NCBI GenBank assembly: GCA_026120035.1
Contig: JALRME010000022.1
Span: forward strand, 661,604-725,603
Origin: Coleophoma eucalyptorum
Lineage: Eukaryota > Ascomycota > Leotiomycetes > Helotiales > Dermateaceae
DNA length: 64,000 nucleotides
Direction: 5' to 3'
Each line of letters opens with the position of its first letter. The stretch's first letter is position 1. The translations under genes and the position numbers were made by a program. Below the pieces are notes generated by a model. It was given only the letters and a program-made list of their open reading frames with translations, ran no database searches and was not told the DNA's origin. Of the stretch, positions 1-12,830 are shown piece by piece.

Positions 1-439
1 ATAATCTGCATTGAGATCATTTTCTGAGTGCCTTATTGCAGTGCAGATATTGGCGTGTTGGTTTCGATTGAAAATCTCTGAAAGTGATCTTTTATTCGAG
101 TATCCAAAATTTATGTGACAAGACGGTAAGGCCATAGAGCAGCAGCACCATCCAATTCTAGAACAGCAGCTTCATCACGAAAATTGTATTTCTTTTCAAC
201 ATTAGTCCTTTTCATCATACGCTGGGATTGAAATAATTCTTACTTTTAACCCTTCTTCCCTTTCTAGAATCCGAATAATCCCTTTCAACTTTGGCATGAG
301 CTTTTCAAAAGCAGTGACGCCAAGCTTAGCATACTCCAGAATATATGCATCTTTAATACAAGTAACTCTGTCACATCCAGAAGACTAGTCTCTTCTTTCA
401 CTTGATTACTCAAGTTAGAGATAATCAACCGCATCCGGT
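1..439. other. Intergenic, no gene seen
   Basis: No convincing reading frame on either strand. The sequence is moderately AT-rich and lies downstream of the minus-strand membrane protein gene that ends at 440. It may hold that gene's 3' untranslated region; nothing else is recognised. Confidence 0.5.
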
Positions 440-2838
440 CTACGAAGGAAACAACGATAGAGTTCGAGCATCTTCGTTCGATCCCCTAACGCCCTCTACG
501 CTCTCTATATATTCGTTGTTATCGTTTTCGTCTATATAAACACCCACAAGTGTCGGTGCATTAGCACCATCTTGAACTGACGAATTTTCGGTCCTAGAAT
601 CAACATTGTCCACGGAGATTTCTCCGATACTTGCTCTAGCCTTCGATTTATCCTCTGTGGTATCTACTGATCGATAGTAAATAGGGTGCTCCAAGTCACT
701 AATATCGAAAGCTGATAGAATGTCGCCTTCTTTAGTCACAGGGATTATGTCAGTGCAGCCAGACCATGTGCCTATGCCTAGTTCTTCTTGAGCTAGGCGA
801 TGCATCTGTAGTGCACCGTTTGTTGTCCACTCGATAGACGGATAGTCTCTACACTTGCGTCGTTGCTGAATGTAGGTAAGGGTAGGCTCAAATACAAAAG
901 ATATTATAATAATAACAAAGCTAGTGATATATGTAAACAATAGCCCGAAAAGGCTGAAGGATGTGTATGAGGTACTACGGATCTTCTAAAATTGATATTA
1001 GCCGGAGCATATTATTCTCTCGTTGAAGGGGGCTAAGCCCTTATTCAAAGAGAGCAACTCTATGCATCGAAATACGTACTTGGTTATGGCAGAGCTGCTG
1101 CTGCGCGTCGTTAGAAGGGAAAGCTTCAAATTGCTCCAAATCTGGATCTCCTAAAGCCATAAACACATACTGTGCTTGAATTGTAGCAAGCACTATGTTG
1201 AACCAATTCGTTACATCGAGCTGCCACTGATTTTGGGGTAGAGGATACTGAATTCCCTGAATGAGTGAGGATTGAGATGACAGCGATGTCGCGCCAAGTT
1301 CGGACAACACGGTACGAATTGTATCGACGTCCATGGCTTCCATAGTCGTTAACCAATAGAGACGAGAACCGGCCACTGTTGTTGAATTAATGTCGCCGTA
1401 ATTCAATTCGTTCTCTGTCAAGTTGAAAAAGGGAGCGGCGCCAAATAAAGAATCAAGCTTGCTGGCAAGTGGTCCACACCCGCTTTCTCGTGGATAGGCA
1501 GAGTTGCACCACTGCCACTGCTCGAGACACCCCATTGGACTTGCTGCTTCCGCCGGGATGTAACTTGATAAATTTCCTTGTGTCTGCACGAAAGAAAAGT
1601 CGCCGGTGGTGAGAGTCGCTCGGTACCAGTCATCGTCCATAGGCTCGAAAAACCGAACACCATTGCCTGACTGGAAGATCAGAGTCAAGTCTGCGTCTGA
1701 TCTAAAAAGCTGGGGAACAGGATCGAAATCGGATTGGTTAATCTGGATATTCCCATCTATTGATTTAGATTTTGTGACACTAATATAGGTGCGATGTTAG
1801 CGATGAGCGTAACAAAGTTGCTGTTAACAGGAAATCTAATTCAACGCCGAAACCGACTGTCACATACCTCAATTCATAGTTAAGTACAGAGTCTATTGCT
1901 ATCAACTCAGAAGGGTACTGGGAATCAAGAGTCTCAACTTCTTTTGTAAAATTGTCAGAGCTGTTGTAATGACCAGATCGACTCGGTCGAGGACCATAGT
2001 TGTATGTTACAAAGGTTTTGTTTTGTGCAAACACTTCGTCAGTATAACCTTCCGTTACCAGTGGTGCACATTGCAATACATAGCGCATTGCGAATCTTTC
2101 ATCCTCCGGAGCATTAAGTCCCAAGTCGTTGTTACTATCCATATAGCCAGTGTCGAGGAGCAAATTTGATGTATTACTTCGACATATGCCCTCGTCGAAA
2201 GGGCAAGCAGTATTGTTGTCCCAGATAGCTATAGGGAGAGATTTGACCACGAACTTGTCGCAATCAAGTAACCCAGAACTGTTGGCTGAATAGCATTGGC
2301 GAGCGTAAAGTGCCGCATCCATGACTCTCCCACTTAATACTGACATCACATCAGCTATATCACTGATATTAATAGGAATTTGTAGCTGGCCACAGTGATC
2401 CCCTTGCAGTAAGACTTCGTCACCGGGAGCCGAGGAGATTTCCGAAGATAATCCGCCAGCAACAGTAAATGCAGAAATACAGCAAATGCTCAGTAGTATC
2501 ATTGGCAGGAGGCTGGAAGATCGTTTCAAGACCTTGCTGGTATTTCGCCATGCCCAGAAAAGACGAAGGAGTAAGATTAGTCCTGAGTCGGGTGATGAAG
2601 AGTTGCGGAGAATGACCTGGCGCTGATGGTAAATGGCGTCACGAGGCTCTGAAGTTGAGAAGTAGGTATGGGTGACAAGGCAGATGATACTCCAGAATCT
2701 GGACGCCACAAATGGGATCAGAAAACCAGTGAATGCAATAAGCAAATTCCCATCTGCGCGAGTGGTAGTGAGAGTTGCCCCCCAGATGGTGCCATTGGAC
2801 CAATTGGTCCACACCCCCAGATAGACATTCCCATCCAT
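440..2838 (-). CDS. Large uncharacterised fungal membrane protein (738 aa, 3 exons)
   Basis: Exons 2838-1868, 1779-1080 and 985-440 join in phase to 739 codons including the stop. Donors read GTATGT and GTACGT; acceptors TTAG follow CTAAC/CTAAT branch sites. The start (MDGNVYLGVW) is followed by a hydrophobic segment at about residues 31-55 and a second at 109-130. A long region with many N-x-S/T sequons and paired cysteines follows, to about residue 557, and a last hydrophobic segment lies at about 565-590 with an acidic cytosolic-type tail. The plan is that of a plasma-membrane protein with a large glycosylated outer domain. I recall similar proteins without assigned function in Leotiomycetes and Sordariomycetes. 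No enzymatic motif is visible. The intact frame across 2.2 kb of coding sequence argues that the gene is functional. Confidence 0.85.
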
Positions 2839-5800
2839 GATGCAAAGGGGACAGGCTGAAGAAAGGTGACAATTTGTGGCCAGATTACACGCAAGGTGTA
2901 TGAAATTGTATATGGTGGAAGGGCTAGCTCGAATATTTGAAGGCTAACTAGTTAGATTGGTGATTGTTGGAGGTGTTTCCAACCTGTCAACCCGGAGAGA
3001 CAGACTACATAAGTAACTTATAGTAGCCGCTGATCAATTGTGTCTTGAGGCCATGAAAGAAAGCCTGGACGGAACCTATCATAGCTCGTCTGTCTCGTCT
3101 CCCTGATAAGAACTACACCCTTATGGCAGGCGGATAGCTTGATGATACCATAGGCTCTACCAACATGGTGTGGTAAATCTGCCTCGCCGTTGGTTTCGAT
3201 ATCCTCTGCTTAGGGTTGCCGAAAGTACAGGTGTCAGAGCGGCAAGGCAAGGAGGTGGCACTGTCGAATATGAAATCTGACAATGTCGCCTATCGGCTAT
3301 CGTTTAAGCATAATCAATGAAGAGGCTGAAGGCGCCTCATCTCACGTGCCTTATCATGGCCGATTATGCGACGGATGTGATCGATGCATTTCCTCAACCC
3401 CCGTGTTGAATCGGTTGGCCCTTTCTAAGCACCGGCTCGCGCGGGGTTAGCCGCTGATGAGCGTTGACCAATGCCTTGAACATGGGGTAAGATCCTGCTG
3501 CTAAGCCAGAAGCACCTCGAATAGGTAATTTCTCGTCACCTTAGAAAATACCGTCATCATTCCTACTACTATGGTGTACGTACAGGGTCCTATACACGGT
3601 AACAATGTTAAGTATAGTTTTCTCCATCAAGCTAGACGACACCTTGACCAGCGTCTATGCGGGCTGGTAGATGGGCCTCTACAAGGCACGAGACTAGCGA
3701 AATTTACTACAACACATGCTGTAGAAGTAATCAGATTGAATTGACAAGCTTAGCTATACCTCTAATTCCAACAGCTAGTTGCAATCACACGGGCTGCCGA
3801 AATCACAATCACTACGATGTGCCAGGGCGGTATGGGAAGGCCGAGCAATAAAAATCGGTGTCTATAATAAAACATGCCATGTAACCTTGTAGCCATTTTT
3901 GGTCGCAACTAAGCTGAGGACGATACGGGTAAACATTGTCAGGCATTTGGCGAGGGCTGTTCTTAGACAGAGTGTAGAAGCAACAGTGTTTTTGTATAGG
4001 GAAAAGAAAGACAACGGGAAAGGACATCGCGTTCTTAAAGAGCATAGAAAATGAGATATAGAGCTCGTGGCGCTTTATAAGTATCATAAGATACATGTAC
4101 ACGTACTTAACCCTCACATGATGCCAGATCTTGTGCCGATTTCAGTAACCAGTTCTCCTTCAGTATCGACTTAAGTACTTATGTCACTTGTATTATATGT
4201 AATCTTTTTATTCGTAGCAAGAAAACACCGCCTAACGTTAGCACAGGCTGCTACCATAGGGTACACCTTGTTTTTTTATGGCAGATAGCCTAACTATAAC
4301 TTTAGTTCAGCCTTATAACACATCTGTTATTATAAGTATAATTGTTTACTATACAAGAATATTCCAACCATAGCTTTCATTCACAATTCATTTTAATGCG
4401 CCTAGTACATTTTAAATGGATAACAATGACGATAGTTTCTTGTTATTATTTTTCAAGTGGTAGCAAAACCTCACTCAGTCTTCTGTAAGCGCAACCCATT
4501 GCTATACCTTGACTGTTAGCAATAGTTATAGAGTAGCTTGCCAGTTTATTAGAAAAGAACATAGGTTATAGTAATGCTAATTATTATCCTAGGGACTAGC
4601 TAAGATTTAAGGGTTAGGTAGACCTAAGCCTCAGGTCAATGTAACCGATATACAGAAAGCTTGTTCCATGCTTAGAAACTACAAATATACCTTCACTTTA
4701 AAGCCTCGCCTTAGTTCGCGTTTTGTTTTCAAACATAGTAGGTAGGAAAATTAAAGCATCCTTAGGCTAAAATGCCTCTTTAGGATTTGATGTAAATGTG
4801 CTTCTATACTCGAATACGCCTAGGCTTCGCCTATATCCCTAGGATGAATTATATGGGTGGGCTTATACGCGTTCGGGTCCAACTATATATGCCTTGATCT
4901 ATATATGTCCTAAGCTCTAGTGTGTTGGAGGTTAGTTGTCTTTAGCATCGAGTATATTCTTAAGTTAAGGTATGCCTAAGCTAAGCGATATCATTAGTTC
5001 AATGTAACTAAAACCATTCGTGTAAGTAGAGGAGAGAGCGAGGATAAAAATAATAATAAGTAGCGAGCACGATACGTTTGTGGTCTGGTAGCCTTAGACC
5101 TTTAGAAGCCGCTCGTTTCGGTCTATCACTAAGTTAAACCAAATGCATTTATATCCTTGATAAGTATCTAAGCATCTTAACCTCTAAGTGTTGCGGAAAA
5201 TAGGTCGCATGCGCGTGACTTTGAATTACTAGTTGGGGATAATTTATTACAATTGACTAACGAAGAGGCTTACTACACATTGATAGCAGTCGCATCTTGT
5301 GACGATAACCCATGTGCGTTTTGTACAAAACCGTGCGAAGTAAATTGCGCCCACTCAATGTGTGGTAAGCTATGTTAATGGTTTTGTGCACTCTATGCTA
5401 AAAGCTATTCCTAGTTATGTTCATACTATAGGGGGTGTTTCTTACCTTATGCAATCCCTTGTGATCTATTGCTATGGTTAGAGTGTTATACAAAGCCATA
5501 ATACTACTTGTTGGAATATCGATATATCTACCACCTACACGTGAGGTAACATCGTTATACCTCATGTAGGTATTGGTATATCGCTACGCCACCTATAGGT
5601 GTATAGAGTTGGAATATCGCTATACTACTTGCTTGTTGCCGTGTTTGCGCCTGAGCGCAAACACTACATATGACTGTATTACTACGGAGGTCGAATCGAT
5701 ACCCAGAAGTGGTATTTATAAGACCTCCACCACACTCACTTAGAAGAATCATCTATGTTTTTACCTTACCATTTTGACCTATCTATTACAGCTATTGAAA

Positions 5801-6196
5801 TAAGAGGTATATAGATCAACCAACAGTATATCCTCTTCTCTTTATATATAATAGAATGATTGATCAAAGCTTATAGTAAAAGTTGTTAAGGTTCTAAGTT
5901 GGTGGTATAGAAAAGTGTTCGAGTTCTCTAGATGTCCGAGTTCCCTAGGAGTCACGTTATAATATTAGGCCTATGCTTTGCTCTACTGTCGGTCTTGCTA
6001 AAAAAATTCGAATTTATAGCCTTAGAGCGAGAACAAATAAAGGTGTACGAAAAGGAACCTCAAAACAAGTAGCAGCCACAGGCTTGATATATAATTCATG
6101 TTAGATGAAGTTATACTTTGGGGCGTGGAATCTATTAATGTTTTTCCAAGTAGAGACCAACTTTAAAATGGAGATATATTTTGTCGCCTAGATAAG
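2839..6196. other. 3.4-kb gene-poor, AT-rich interval
   Basis: Only short frames without family features are present on both strands. From about 4.1 kb onward the composition becomes very AT-rich with scattered TAG codons, suggesting RIP-decayed repeat sequence. A small hairpin (listed separately) lies at 5269-5370. Three loose copies of a TTGG-A/T-ATATCG-like word occur near 5514, 5574 and 5611. No gene is supported. Confidence 0.6.
5269..5370. repeat. Imperfect hairpin, MITE-like remnant
   Basis: A 16-base arm beginning GCTTACTACACATTGA at 5269 is matched by its inverse, with one mismatch, ending at 5370. The middle holds a perfect 14-base palindrome, GTTTTGTACAAAAC, at 5318-5331. The whole is about 102 bases. 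It could be a short non-autonomous inverted-repeat element or a chance secondary structure. No target-site duplication was recognised. Confidence 0.35.
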
Positions 6197-6936
6197 CTAA
6201 TCTATTCTTCCCTCCAAAGTATCACCAATGCCGAAGAACCAATTTACAGCCACCAACTCCAACCCGTGCTTGGCAATGAACTCATCGGCCTTAAAACTTC
6301 TTCTATCTACAAATTTTTCACCTCCAACATTAGCCTTGGACAGAGAAGAAAACGAAGCTGGTTCTTTAAGCAGCAGAAAGATATAGCGGTGGGGCGTTGC
6401 GCTGTTCTCTCGTCAATTTGGCATCTCAAAATTTTACGAGACTGCTGAAATGAATTCTTATATTTAGAATGCGAAAGAAAGAAAACGATTAATAGAGAAA
6501 ATATGGGAACGAACGTCACATCTTTTGCTCCAGGACCAAGATACTCTGTCAACGCAGCTTTCGATTGCGTCACAGGACCAGAACTTGAAGGCTTCAAGCC
6601 AGGCAGAACCCAGTGTCGCCAGAATGCGAATTTCGGGTCTTCTGGAGTTGGAGCATCAGGATCTACGAGCAGGAGAGTGTAATTATCTGATGAGTCCTAG
6701 ATAAAGGTCAGATTAACATTAGAATCCCGCTAAGATTGTGGTCTCCTTACCTCTAAAGCAAATGATACCGTAGGAGCTTTTTCCGTCTCTTTCGTCATTA
6801 AGTACATCCCTCCCACAACATCTTTCTCCCCAAATTTTAGATTCAATTCCATTAACGGTTTGAAGCACTCAGGTACAAGTGGACCGGGAAATAGCTTCGC
6901 TTTACTAAGTGAAGCAAGCAGTGCCTCTAAAGTCAT
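6197..6936 (-). CDS. Phosphatidylethanolamine-binding protein family (PEBP / carboxypeptidase Y inhibitor-like)
   Basis: Exons 6936-6751, 6696-6520 and 6406-6197 close in phase to 191 codons (190 aa), the usual PEBP size. Exon 2 carries the family motif LLVDPDAPTP (DPDxP) followed by FWRHWVLPGL. Exon 3 carries the second conserved block HRYIFLLLKEP and ends in a typical tail (ELVAVNWFF). Yeast Tfs1 of this family inhibits carboxypeptidase Y; other members bind phospholipids or kinases, so the partner here is unknown. The donor of intron 2 (GTGACG) is weak and that junction is the least certain. An in-frame upstream ATG at 7026 would add 30 residues; I prefer MTLEALLASL at 6936 because it matches where family members begin. 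Probably cytosolic. Confidence 0.85.
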
Positions 6937-9013
6937 GGTGATGGTTGTAAAATTCTGATGTAGGTTCCTAAACGATGATACAGATCGGTTATAAAGAAAT
7001 GATGTAAAATTGAGAGGAGAAAGCATCTCTAAATGAGCAGTGTTTGAGTGAAGGGTCGAGCTGTTTATGGAGATTTGGAGATGCGGAGATGTGGAGGCAA
7101 CTAGGAACCTTAAGAACTCTCTTTGGTGGAAGAATAGGGCGCCAAGAACCGAGATTTGGTCTTGGTAAGGCTTGGGAGTAGGAGGATGAGAAATCTAAAC
7201 TTCACGATATTAAGTTCACAAACAATATCGTATTCAACAAGTAACTTTGAAAAGAAGACGACTTTCTTTTGGCCTTTTGAATAGAAAAGGAAGGAATAAT
7301 GGTTAATGATCATCCTTCTTTAAACACATTTGGAAAAGACAAGAGTTGCTTAACGCCTTCCCAAAAGTCCTCAAAGTTTGTGATTTCATCGAAAGCCAAA
7401 TTTAGCGTGTTATGATATCTGCTCTTTCGTGTTCTTTGGGTGCTCTTCTGCTTTACAATCTTAGATACTGATAATGACTATCACTCCTCTAGGTCCATTG
7501 TATCTCATGTGTCATACATGGACAACTCAAAACTCGATGCACGAAACTGGCTGCCTTGGAGAAGAATAGAACGATGAACAGGAGATTTCCTTATTGGACA
7601 ACTTATTTTTCTTTGGTATTATTTGATCTCCTTGTTCTTGTATCCATAGGAAGCTGTGATACTAAGTTTCTTCCAGATTTGTTCTCTTACGTACAGCATT
7701 TACAAGGACTTCGCGCCGTTAGAGAAGTTCAGCTATAATGATTAAAGGCGGAGTCGAGTATAAGAGAATAATCGAAATTCTTAGATCTTTCTGGGTAGTA
7801 TAGAGCAATCTATTCTATGGCGAAATTTTAATACTTAAGAGCATTATGTTCACCACGGCGGTTTGTAAGCATCTCCCTGAGTTAAACAATGCGATAAACG
7901 AGCAATAGGATTTACCTTGTCTCTACCATATGAGTGGTCAGCAGTCTGTTTATATGCAAGTGAATTATCGGATAGAATGGTAAATTCGCATAGTAAAACC
8001 TATGGATTTGACACGAAACTAAGGATGTTCTTGTTAGAGCCTTGATAAGAATTTGGCATCACCTTTGTAAGCTCTGTTAGCTGTTATATGAACGGAATCC
8101 TTAGAACAGTATATCAGCTAGAGGCAAGTATTTACTTTGATAGTCATAGCCTTAGTCTATTCTAATTGATGTTTATTTTAGGGCATCGATGTTTTATTTA
8201 TTCTACTCGATTACTATATCGTTGTAGTCATTTGACGAAAATGCTACGCTTTAAGACATGCCAATATCCTTGAAATTCACAGGTAATTCTCTCTCCATTC
8301 GAATGCCATTTGACCCTAGAACTCATGTTGCTAATCATAATAGTGTATAAGGTGTTTGACTTTGGAGCAATCACTGAGGGCTCATCCGTCGTACCTGTGC
8401 TTTTAGATCTGATCTCAGACCCCTAATCTAATTCTTTGGGCAACACATAGCCGTTTCTATTTCTATGATAGTTGGGTAGCTTAGGCGCCACAAGGGCTAT
8501 GTTTTATTCTGCCATACAATGAGTTTCACTAGTACTAGATGATCATAGCGCGGAACACTCCAATCCGGGCTAGCACAGACCCAAATACTGCTTGAAACGA
8601 ATCCCAAATTTATTGGTAGTAGTTGCATAGCAATTGTTACCTTACTATCCTTACTTCCTAGGTCTTCATATAATAATTCCAAGTCCACTTTAACAATCAA
8701 TCATGGGAAAAAGTGGTCCAGGGACAAAGTCAAAGTCTCGAAGGGGAGGGACTAAGCGTGGCAACTTTTACGGTTCCGACCCGATCTTAACCGTAATAAG
8801 ACTAGCTACCCCCTTGTATAATAAGACCAGATATTCGGTTCACGTCTTTGAGGTATCTCGATCAATTTGGAAGCCACTTAGGCGAGCATACACCTACGAA
8901 CGAGTCAACATATACGAACTCTCTGTCAGCCTCATAAACCATCTGTTATTATATGGGTCTTAAATATTAAATTTATTGTTATTTTTCGGAGGCATAGTTC
9001 TTGAATTGTTCAG
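6937..9013. other. Intergenic, AT-rich
   Basis: About 2 kb between the PEBP gene and the PAQR gene. Short frames (for example plus strand 8703-8963, basic and without recognisable motifs) show no conservation that I can recognise. It probably holds the PEBP promoter near 6.95-7.3 kb and the PAQR upstream region. Nothing else is supported. Confidence 0.5.
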
Positions 9014-10163
9014 GTGGTGTCATTCATGGCATCTATCACACGTCAACGACGCCAGCATGGTGTTTTGGTAACTGCGGACAGCCCTAGCTTGGTCTATACC
9101 TCAACACTTGACAGCAAATCCTTGGTCGAATCAAAGAATTTGTTGAAAACAGCTGTTAAGGGGCGACTGATCTCCTGGGATGATCTTCCAGACTGGTCTA
9201 AAGACAATGAGCATATGCACTCGGGATTTCGACCAATTTCGAACTCCTATGTTGAATGTTTGAGGAGCTTAGGCTATTTGCATAACGAGAGTGGCAATAT
9301 ATACAGTCACCTGCTAGCAACGGTATGGATGGTTGTATTAGCTTTGTGGTACTCTTCTTATATGAAAGAGCATTACCCTCAAGCTAACAGCGACGACTTG
9401 ATTGTCTTTTTGCTATTCTTTTTAGGGGGCACTCTTTGCTTTGCATTATCTACGATTTACCATATTCTCACAAACCATTCGCATTCTACCCATATATTTT
9501 GTCTTCAGCTGGATTTTCTTGGTATTATTACTGTCACAAGTGGATGCCTGCCACCGGCGCTTTGGTATACGTTTCCCTGCACGGCTCGGAGTACTAAAAT
9601 CATTTGGATAAGTGTATGTTCCTTCCTCAATAAACCGCAAACAAATGAGTGTAGTAGAACACAATATATAGCTCATATCAAGTGGTCCAAGAAGGCTAAT
9701 TCATCTTAGCTTGACCTTGCCGCTCAGTTTCTTGGAGCTATCTTTGTGCTAAGTGTAAGGAAATTTCGCACTCCAGCATGGCGTCCATTTCGTGGACTTC
9801 TTTTCTCATTCATGGCATCATCAGCGTTCTATCCAATCATTATCGCTATATGCAATATAGGGTGGAAGAGAGCGAGTGTCGAATATGGTGCCTCTTATTA
9901 TATAATGACCATCTTGGTTTATCTAAGTTCGGTCACAATATATGTAGTAAGTGACCAGCGACATCATTGCCTTAATAAAGCTGTCTTAATAACTTGAAAT
10001 ACAGATCCGGTTCCCTGAGGCATGGAAACCAGGTTATTTTGATACTTGGGGCCACTCGCACCAGATTTTTCATATCGGAATGGCCATTGGACTAACTATC
10101 CATTTTTGTGCCTTTATGACAGCAGTAGACCAGTACTATTCAATTAAAGGTGGTGTATGTTAA
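9014..10163 (+). CDS. PAQR / hemolysin-III family seven-helix membrane protein (adiponectin receptor-like)
   Basis: Exons 9014-9613, 9710-9946 and 10005-10163 close in phase to 331 aa. Family features appear in order: a pre-helix segment typical of fungal PAQRs (RPISNSYVECLRSLGYLHNE), a helix ending in STIYHILTNHS (conserved S and His), several further hydrophobic helices, and near the C terminus the HSHQIFH motif with the two conserved metal-binding histidines. Yeast homologues (Izh family) act in sterol and zinc homeostasis, and animal ones are ceramidase-like receptors. The substrate here is not known. A second in-frame ATG at 9026 (MASITRQ) is an equally good start. All three key histidine positions are present, so the protein should be functional. 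Confidence 0.88.
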
Positions 10164-11383
10164 ATTAGTTGGTCCTCTAGATCCAACGTTAAGCATATTT
10201 GTTAGGAGGAAGTTTGATACGATTGCGTAAGCTCTGTATACAAGTGCAGCATTGATTGAAAAGTAGAAGTCAACGATATAGGAAAGACTGTTGTAGCAAG
10301 GTGTTTCGGTAAGTTCAAATAGTCAAATTTTAAGCAAAGGATGTATATAGTCCCTACGAGTTTCTGTTCCAATTAACTACCTGTAACTACCTTTTCCCCA
10401 GCTCTCTATAAATAAATATACACATCAGTGATGTTCAAACTACAGCGGACATTGACATAGGAGGATAAGATGTTAAGTCTAGCCTAGGTAGACATTGTCG
10501 TTACAATTCAGGTGTAGTGTAAAGTTCACATTTTCAAAGGACGTCTTTAGGTAACCTAAGCTTTATCTCTTTTATCAACACGTTCACATTAGATTCATTA
10601 AAGTTAATGTCTGACGTTTCGCTGTGCTGCTCTACATATCAAAGTGCTCTATTATCCATGAACTTGGTACACAACTATTATCAACATACCAGAGCTGATT
10701 ATCAGAAATACATTTTACCTCAAACATAGTCATCTTAAGAATGTCGACCTCATCATCTTAGGATACCAAGAACTTGGCACAAGAAGCGGGGCATGCATCA
10801 TCGCTATGATGATTTCTAGTCGGAACAAAGTAATTCCCGTTGGCCCTATATTATCCCGTCTCGTTAGTACCATCCTACTGGTTTACAATGTCATCAACAT
10901 CGCCTACGCTTTACCCCTCAATTGACATTCCACCCTAAGCTACAATTTACAGTCGAATATTAGATCTCTGGGAGGTTGGGAGGTAGGAATTAGTCATTGT
11001 AGAGACGTCGTCATTTAACGGGCCGTTCTCCACTCTTGACCTATGAGCAAGATTCTACCCGAACGACAGCTTCCTCCTTGCCTCGTGGCGAAGCCCCCTG
11101 TCCCGTGTGTGGCGCATAGATGGAGGTAGGGGTGGGATGGGAATGTCGATTCTCCCTTATGGCTGTCCTATCTCTTTCTCAGATCCTGATCCCACTATGT
11201 ATGCATGTCGTAGATGACGTGATGGACTGATTTTAAACTGACAGAAGATCTAGAGGGGCGTTTCGTGATGACGTCGAAGATATCGATTATATATACTAGA
11301 TTGAAGTTTTATTTGGATATCAAAAATCACAGAATTGAATTTTTTCAACCTCAGCAATACCTCAGTAGTTAATTGTCAACAAT
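10164..11383. other. Intergenic region with upstream sequence of the 11.4-kb gene
   Basis: No reading frame of substance. Its right end is the likely promoter of the hydrophilic-protein gene at 11384. The remaining sequence is unremarkable and AT-rich. Confidence 0.5.
11269..11298 (+). promoter_or_regulatory. CRE-like site and TATA-like stretch upstream of the 11384 gene
   Basis: A TGACGTC half-palindrome (CRE/ATF type) lies at 11269-11275 and a TATATATA-like stretch follows at about 11288-11295, roughly 90-115 bases before the start codon. ATF/CREB-type bZIP factors commonly control stress genes in filamentous fungi, which would fit a stress-type hydrophilic protein. The link is inferred from position only. 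Confidence 0.35.
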
Positions 11384-12084
11384 ATGGAAAACGCTATGAA
11401 TGCAGTCAATACACTCTTTACCAAGGGTGCGGCTTCAGAGGAAGCAGAGGGCAGGCAGGCCACTACCCGCCCATCGGAATCAGCTGCCACCCCTGTCCCT
11501 AGCAAACATAGAGACGAAGCAGTCGACGTCGAAGTTGCAGCCCCTGTTGAGCACACTCATATCAAAAAAGAACACGAGACTCGGCAACAAACCTTTGTCG
11601 AGAAAGAAAAACACCAAGATCATTACCATACTACAGTTCAACCTCTCGTAGATTCTGAGAATTTGCCCGAGAAGCACGATTACGTTCAAGAAACCAAGCA
11701 CCGTAGCGTCAAGGGCGACGATGGTAAAGCAATAGCTAAGGCTAGGGCTGATCGAGCGGGCTTTGAGAGTACGAGTGAGGAGGCACAAGTTGAATCTCAA
11801 ATCAAGGAGCCAACGCAAGTTGTGGAGCATGTACATCACCACTTACACGAGACTGTACAACCAGTAGTTGAAAAAGGTAAGAAAATCTCCATAGTGAATC
11901 AAAACTCTTGGTGCTTTTGCTAATTTCTTTACGATGGATAGAGGTCATTGTCCCGTCAATTACACATAAAAGGGTTGATGTAAAGGAGAAGATCGAGGAA
12001 CCTGCTAAGCATCATGGTGTAACAACCAAGGCACCCATTTCTGTCGAGGAGTTTGAGAATAAGCTTGCTCACCAGAAGAAATAG
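11384..12084 (+). CDS. Hydrophilic His/Glu-rich protein of the fungal 'allergen'-labelled family
   Basis: Exons 11384-11876 and 11942-12084 close in phase to 211 aa; the join reconstructs the sensible sequence VVEKEVIVPS. The protein lacks hydrophobic stretches and cysteines. It carries two versions of a His-rich block followed by TVQPLV or TVQPVVEKE (HYHTTVQPLV near residue 85 and HLHETVQPVVEK near 155). This pattern is shared by small ascomycete proteins often labelled 'allergen' in genome annotations. Function is unknown; the composition is that of an intrinsically disordered stress or late-growth protein. An internal duplication of the HxH...TVQP unit is visible. The upstream CRE-like site would agree with stress control. 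Confidence 0.72.
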
Positions 12085-12397
12085 GCAAGACTCTGTAATG
12101 ATCAAGATGTATGTACATTTTGTTTTTCAGATATAAAATATCGTGTTTCATGTGTATAAAGTATTCATGTTTATCTTCTATAATCGATCGAAGTACAATG
12201 CTGTGATTATTATGTTAGCGTGACAGTAAGAGCTGGTTAATATATCAGGCAGAAGACATTCGGAAGAGGTCTTACAGTAGTGACCTAGAGAATAAAACTA
12301 AGACGAATACTGTCGGAATGCTATTCACAATAGGTCAATATCACGACACCTAGTCATATGTTACCTATAGTATTCTTAGCGAGAGGGGGTACTTATA
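12085..12397. other. Short intergenic stretch
   Basis: 3' flank of the hydrophilic-protein gene, running into the first LTR-like repeat. No frame or signal recognised. Confidence 0.5.
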
Positions 12398-12676
12398 TGT
12401 AAGAACCTGACCTGCTCAGAATAGACAATTGGATAATCCATATATCACGTGACCCTATGACAGTATGCATAAGCGAGTATGAGCAGAGTCGGAGGGGTTT
12501 TGGACCCAGAAAGTATATGAAGGGAACTTCATGTAGAACTTGGATTCTTTTTTCTCTTTTCCTTCTTATCTTTTTTTTGTGTCCTTCATTACGAGACCTA
12601 TAGGATTCAGTTAGTATAAGGTTATTATGCTCCTAAACACCTCTATCCTACTATTGATCAAACCTATGTCTTTATA
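12398..12676 (+). repeat. LTR-like repeat, left copy of an inverted pair
   Basis: About 280 bases beginning TGTAAG and ending in a decayed CTTA(C/T)A, the inverted ends expected of an LTR. It matches the reverse complement of 12831-13140 over nearly its whole length. The best-kept block (12470-12670) holds GAGCAGAGTCGGAGGGGTTT, a poly-pyrimidine tract and a segment ending TTGATCAAACCTATGTC. It is probably one of two solo LTRs, or the end of a retrotransposon, in head-to-head arrangement. Outer limits are uncertain because some similarity continues a few bases beyond TGTAAG. Confidence 0.6.
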
Positions 12677-12830
12677 TTATATAAAAAAGATTACGCCTAC
12701 CGGGGACAGCCTATTATAATATCCTAATTCGAGATTCCAATCCGTATCAGAGGACATTCGGTATCGCCTTACTATGGGAACTCAAATAGCTATAATTCCC
12801 AAGATCTTATAGACAACTAGTGTAAGGACA

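Noticed and set aside
1126..2872. Several 60-80-codon frames on both strands within 1.1-2.9 kb
   Set aside because: They lie in other frames of the well-supported three-exon membrane protein gene.
3657..4117. Short frames on both strands
   Set aside because: No coding pattern or motifs, overlapping each other in AT-rich DNA.
5688..5705. GGTCGAATCGATACC, resembling a tRNA T-arm
   Set aside because: No matching acceptor stem, D-arm or anticodon arm could be drawn around it.
8703..8963. Plus-strand frame of 86 codons upstream of the PAQR gene
   Set aside because: Basic start but no conserved features, and it does not connect in phase to the PAQR exons.
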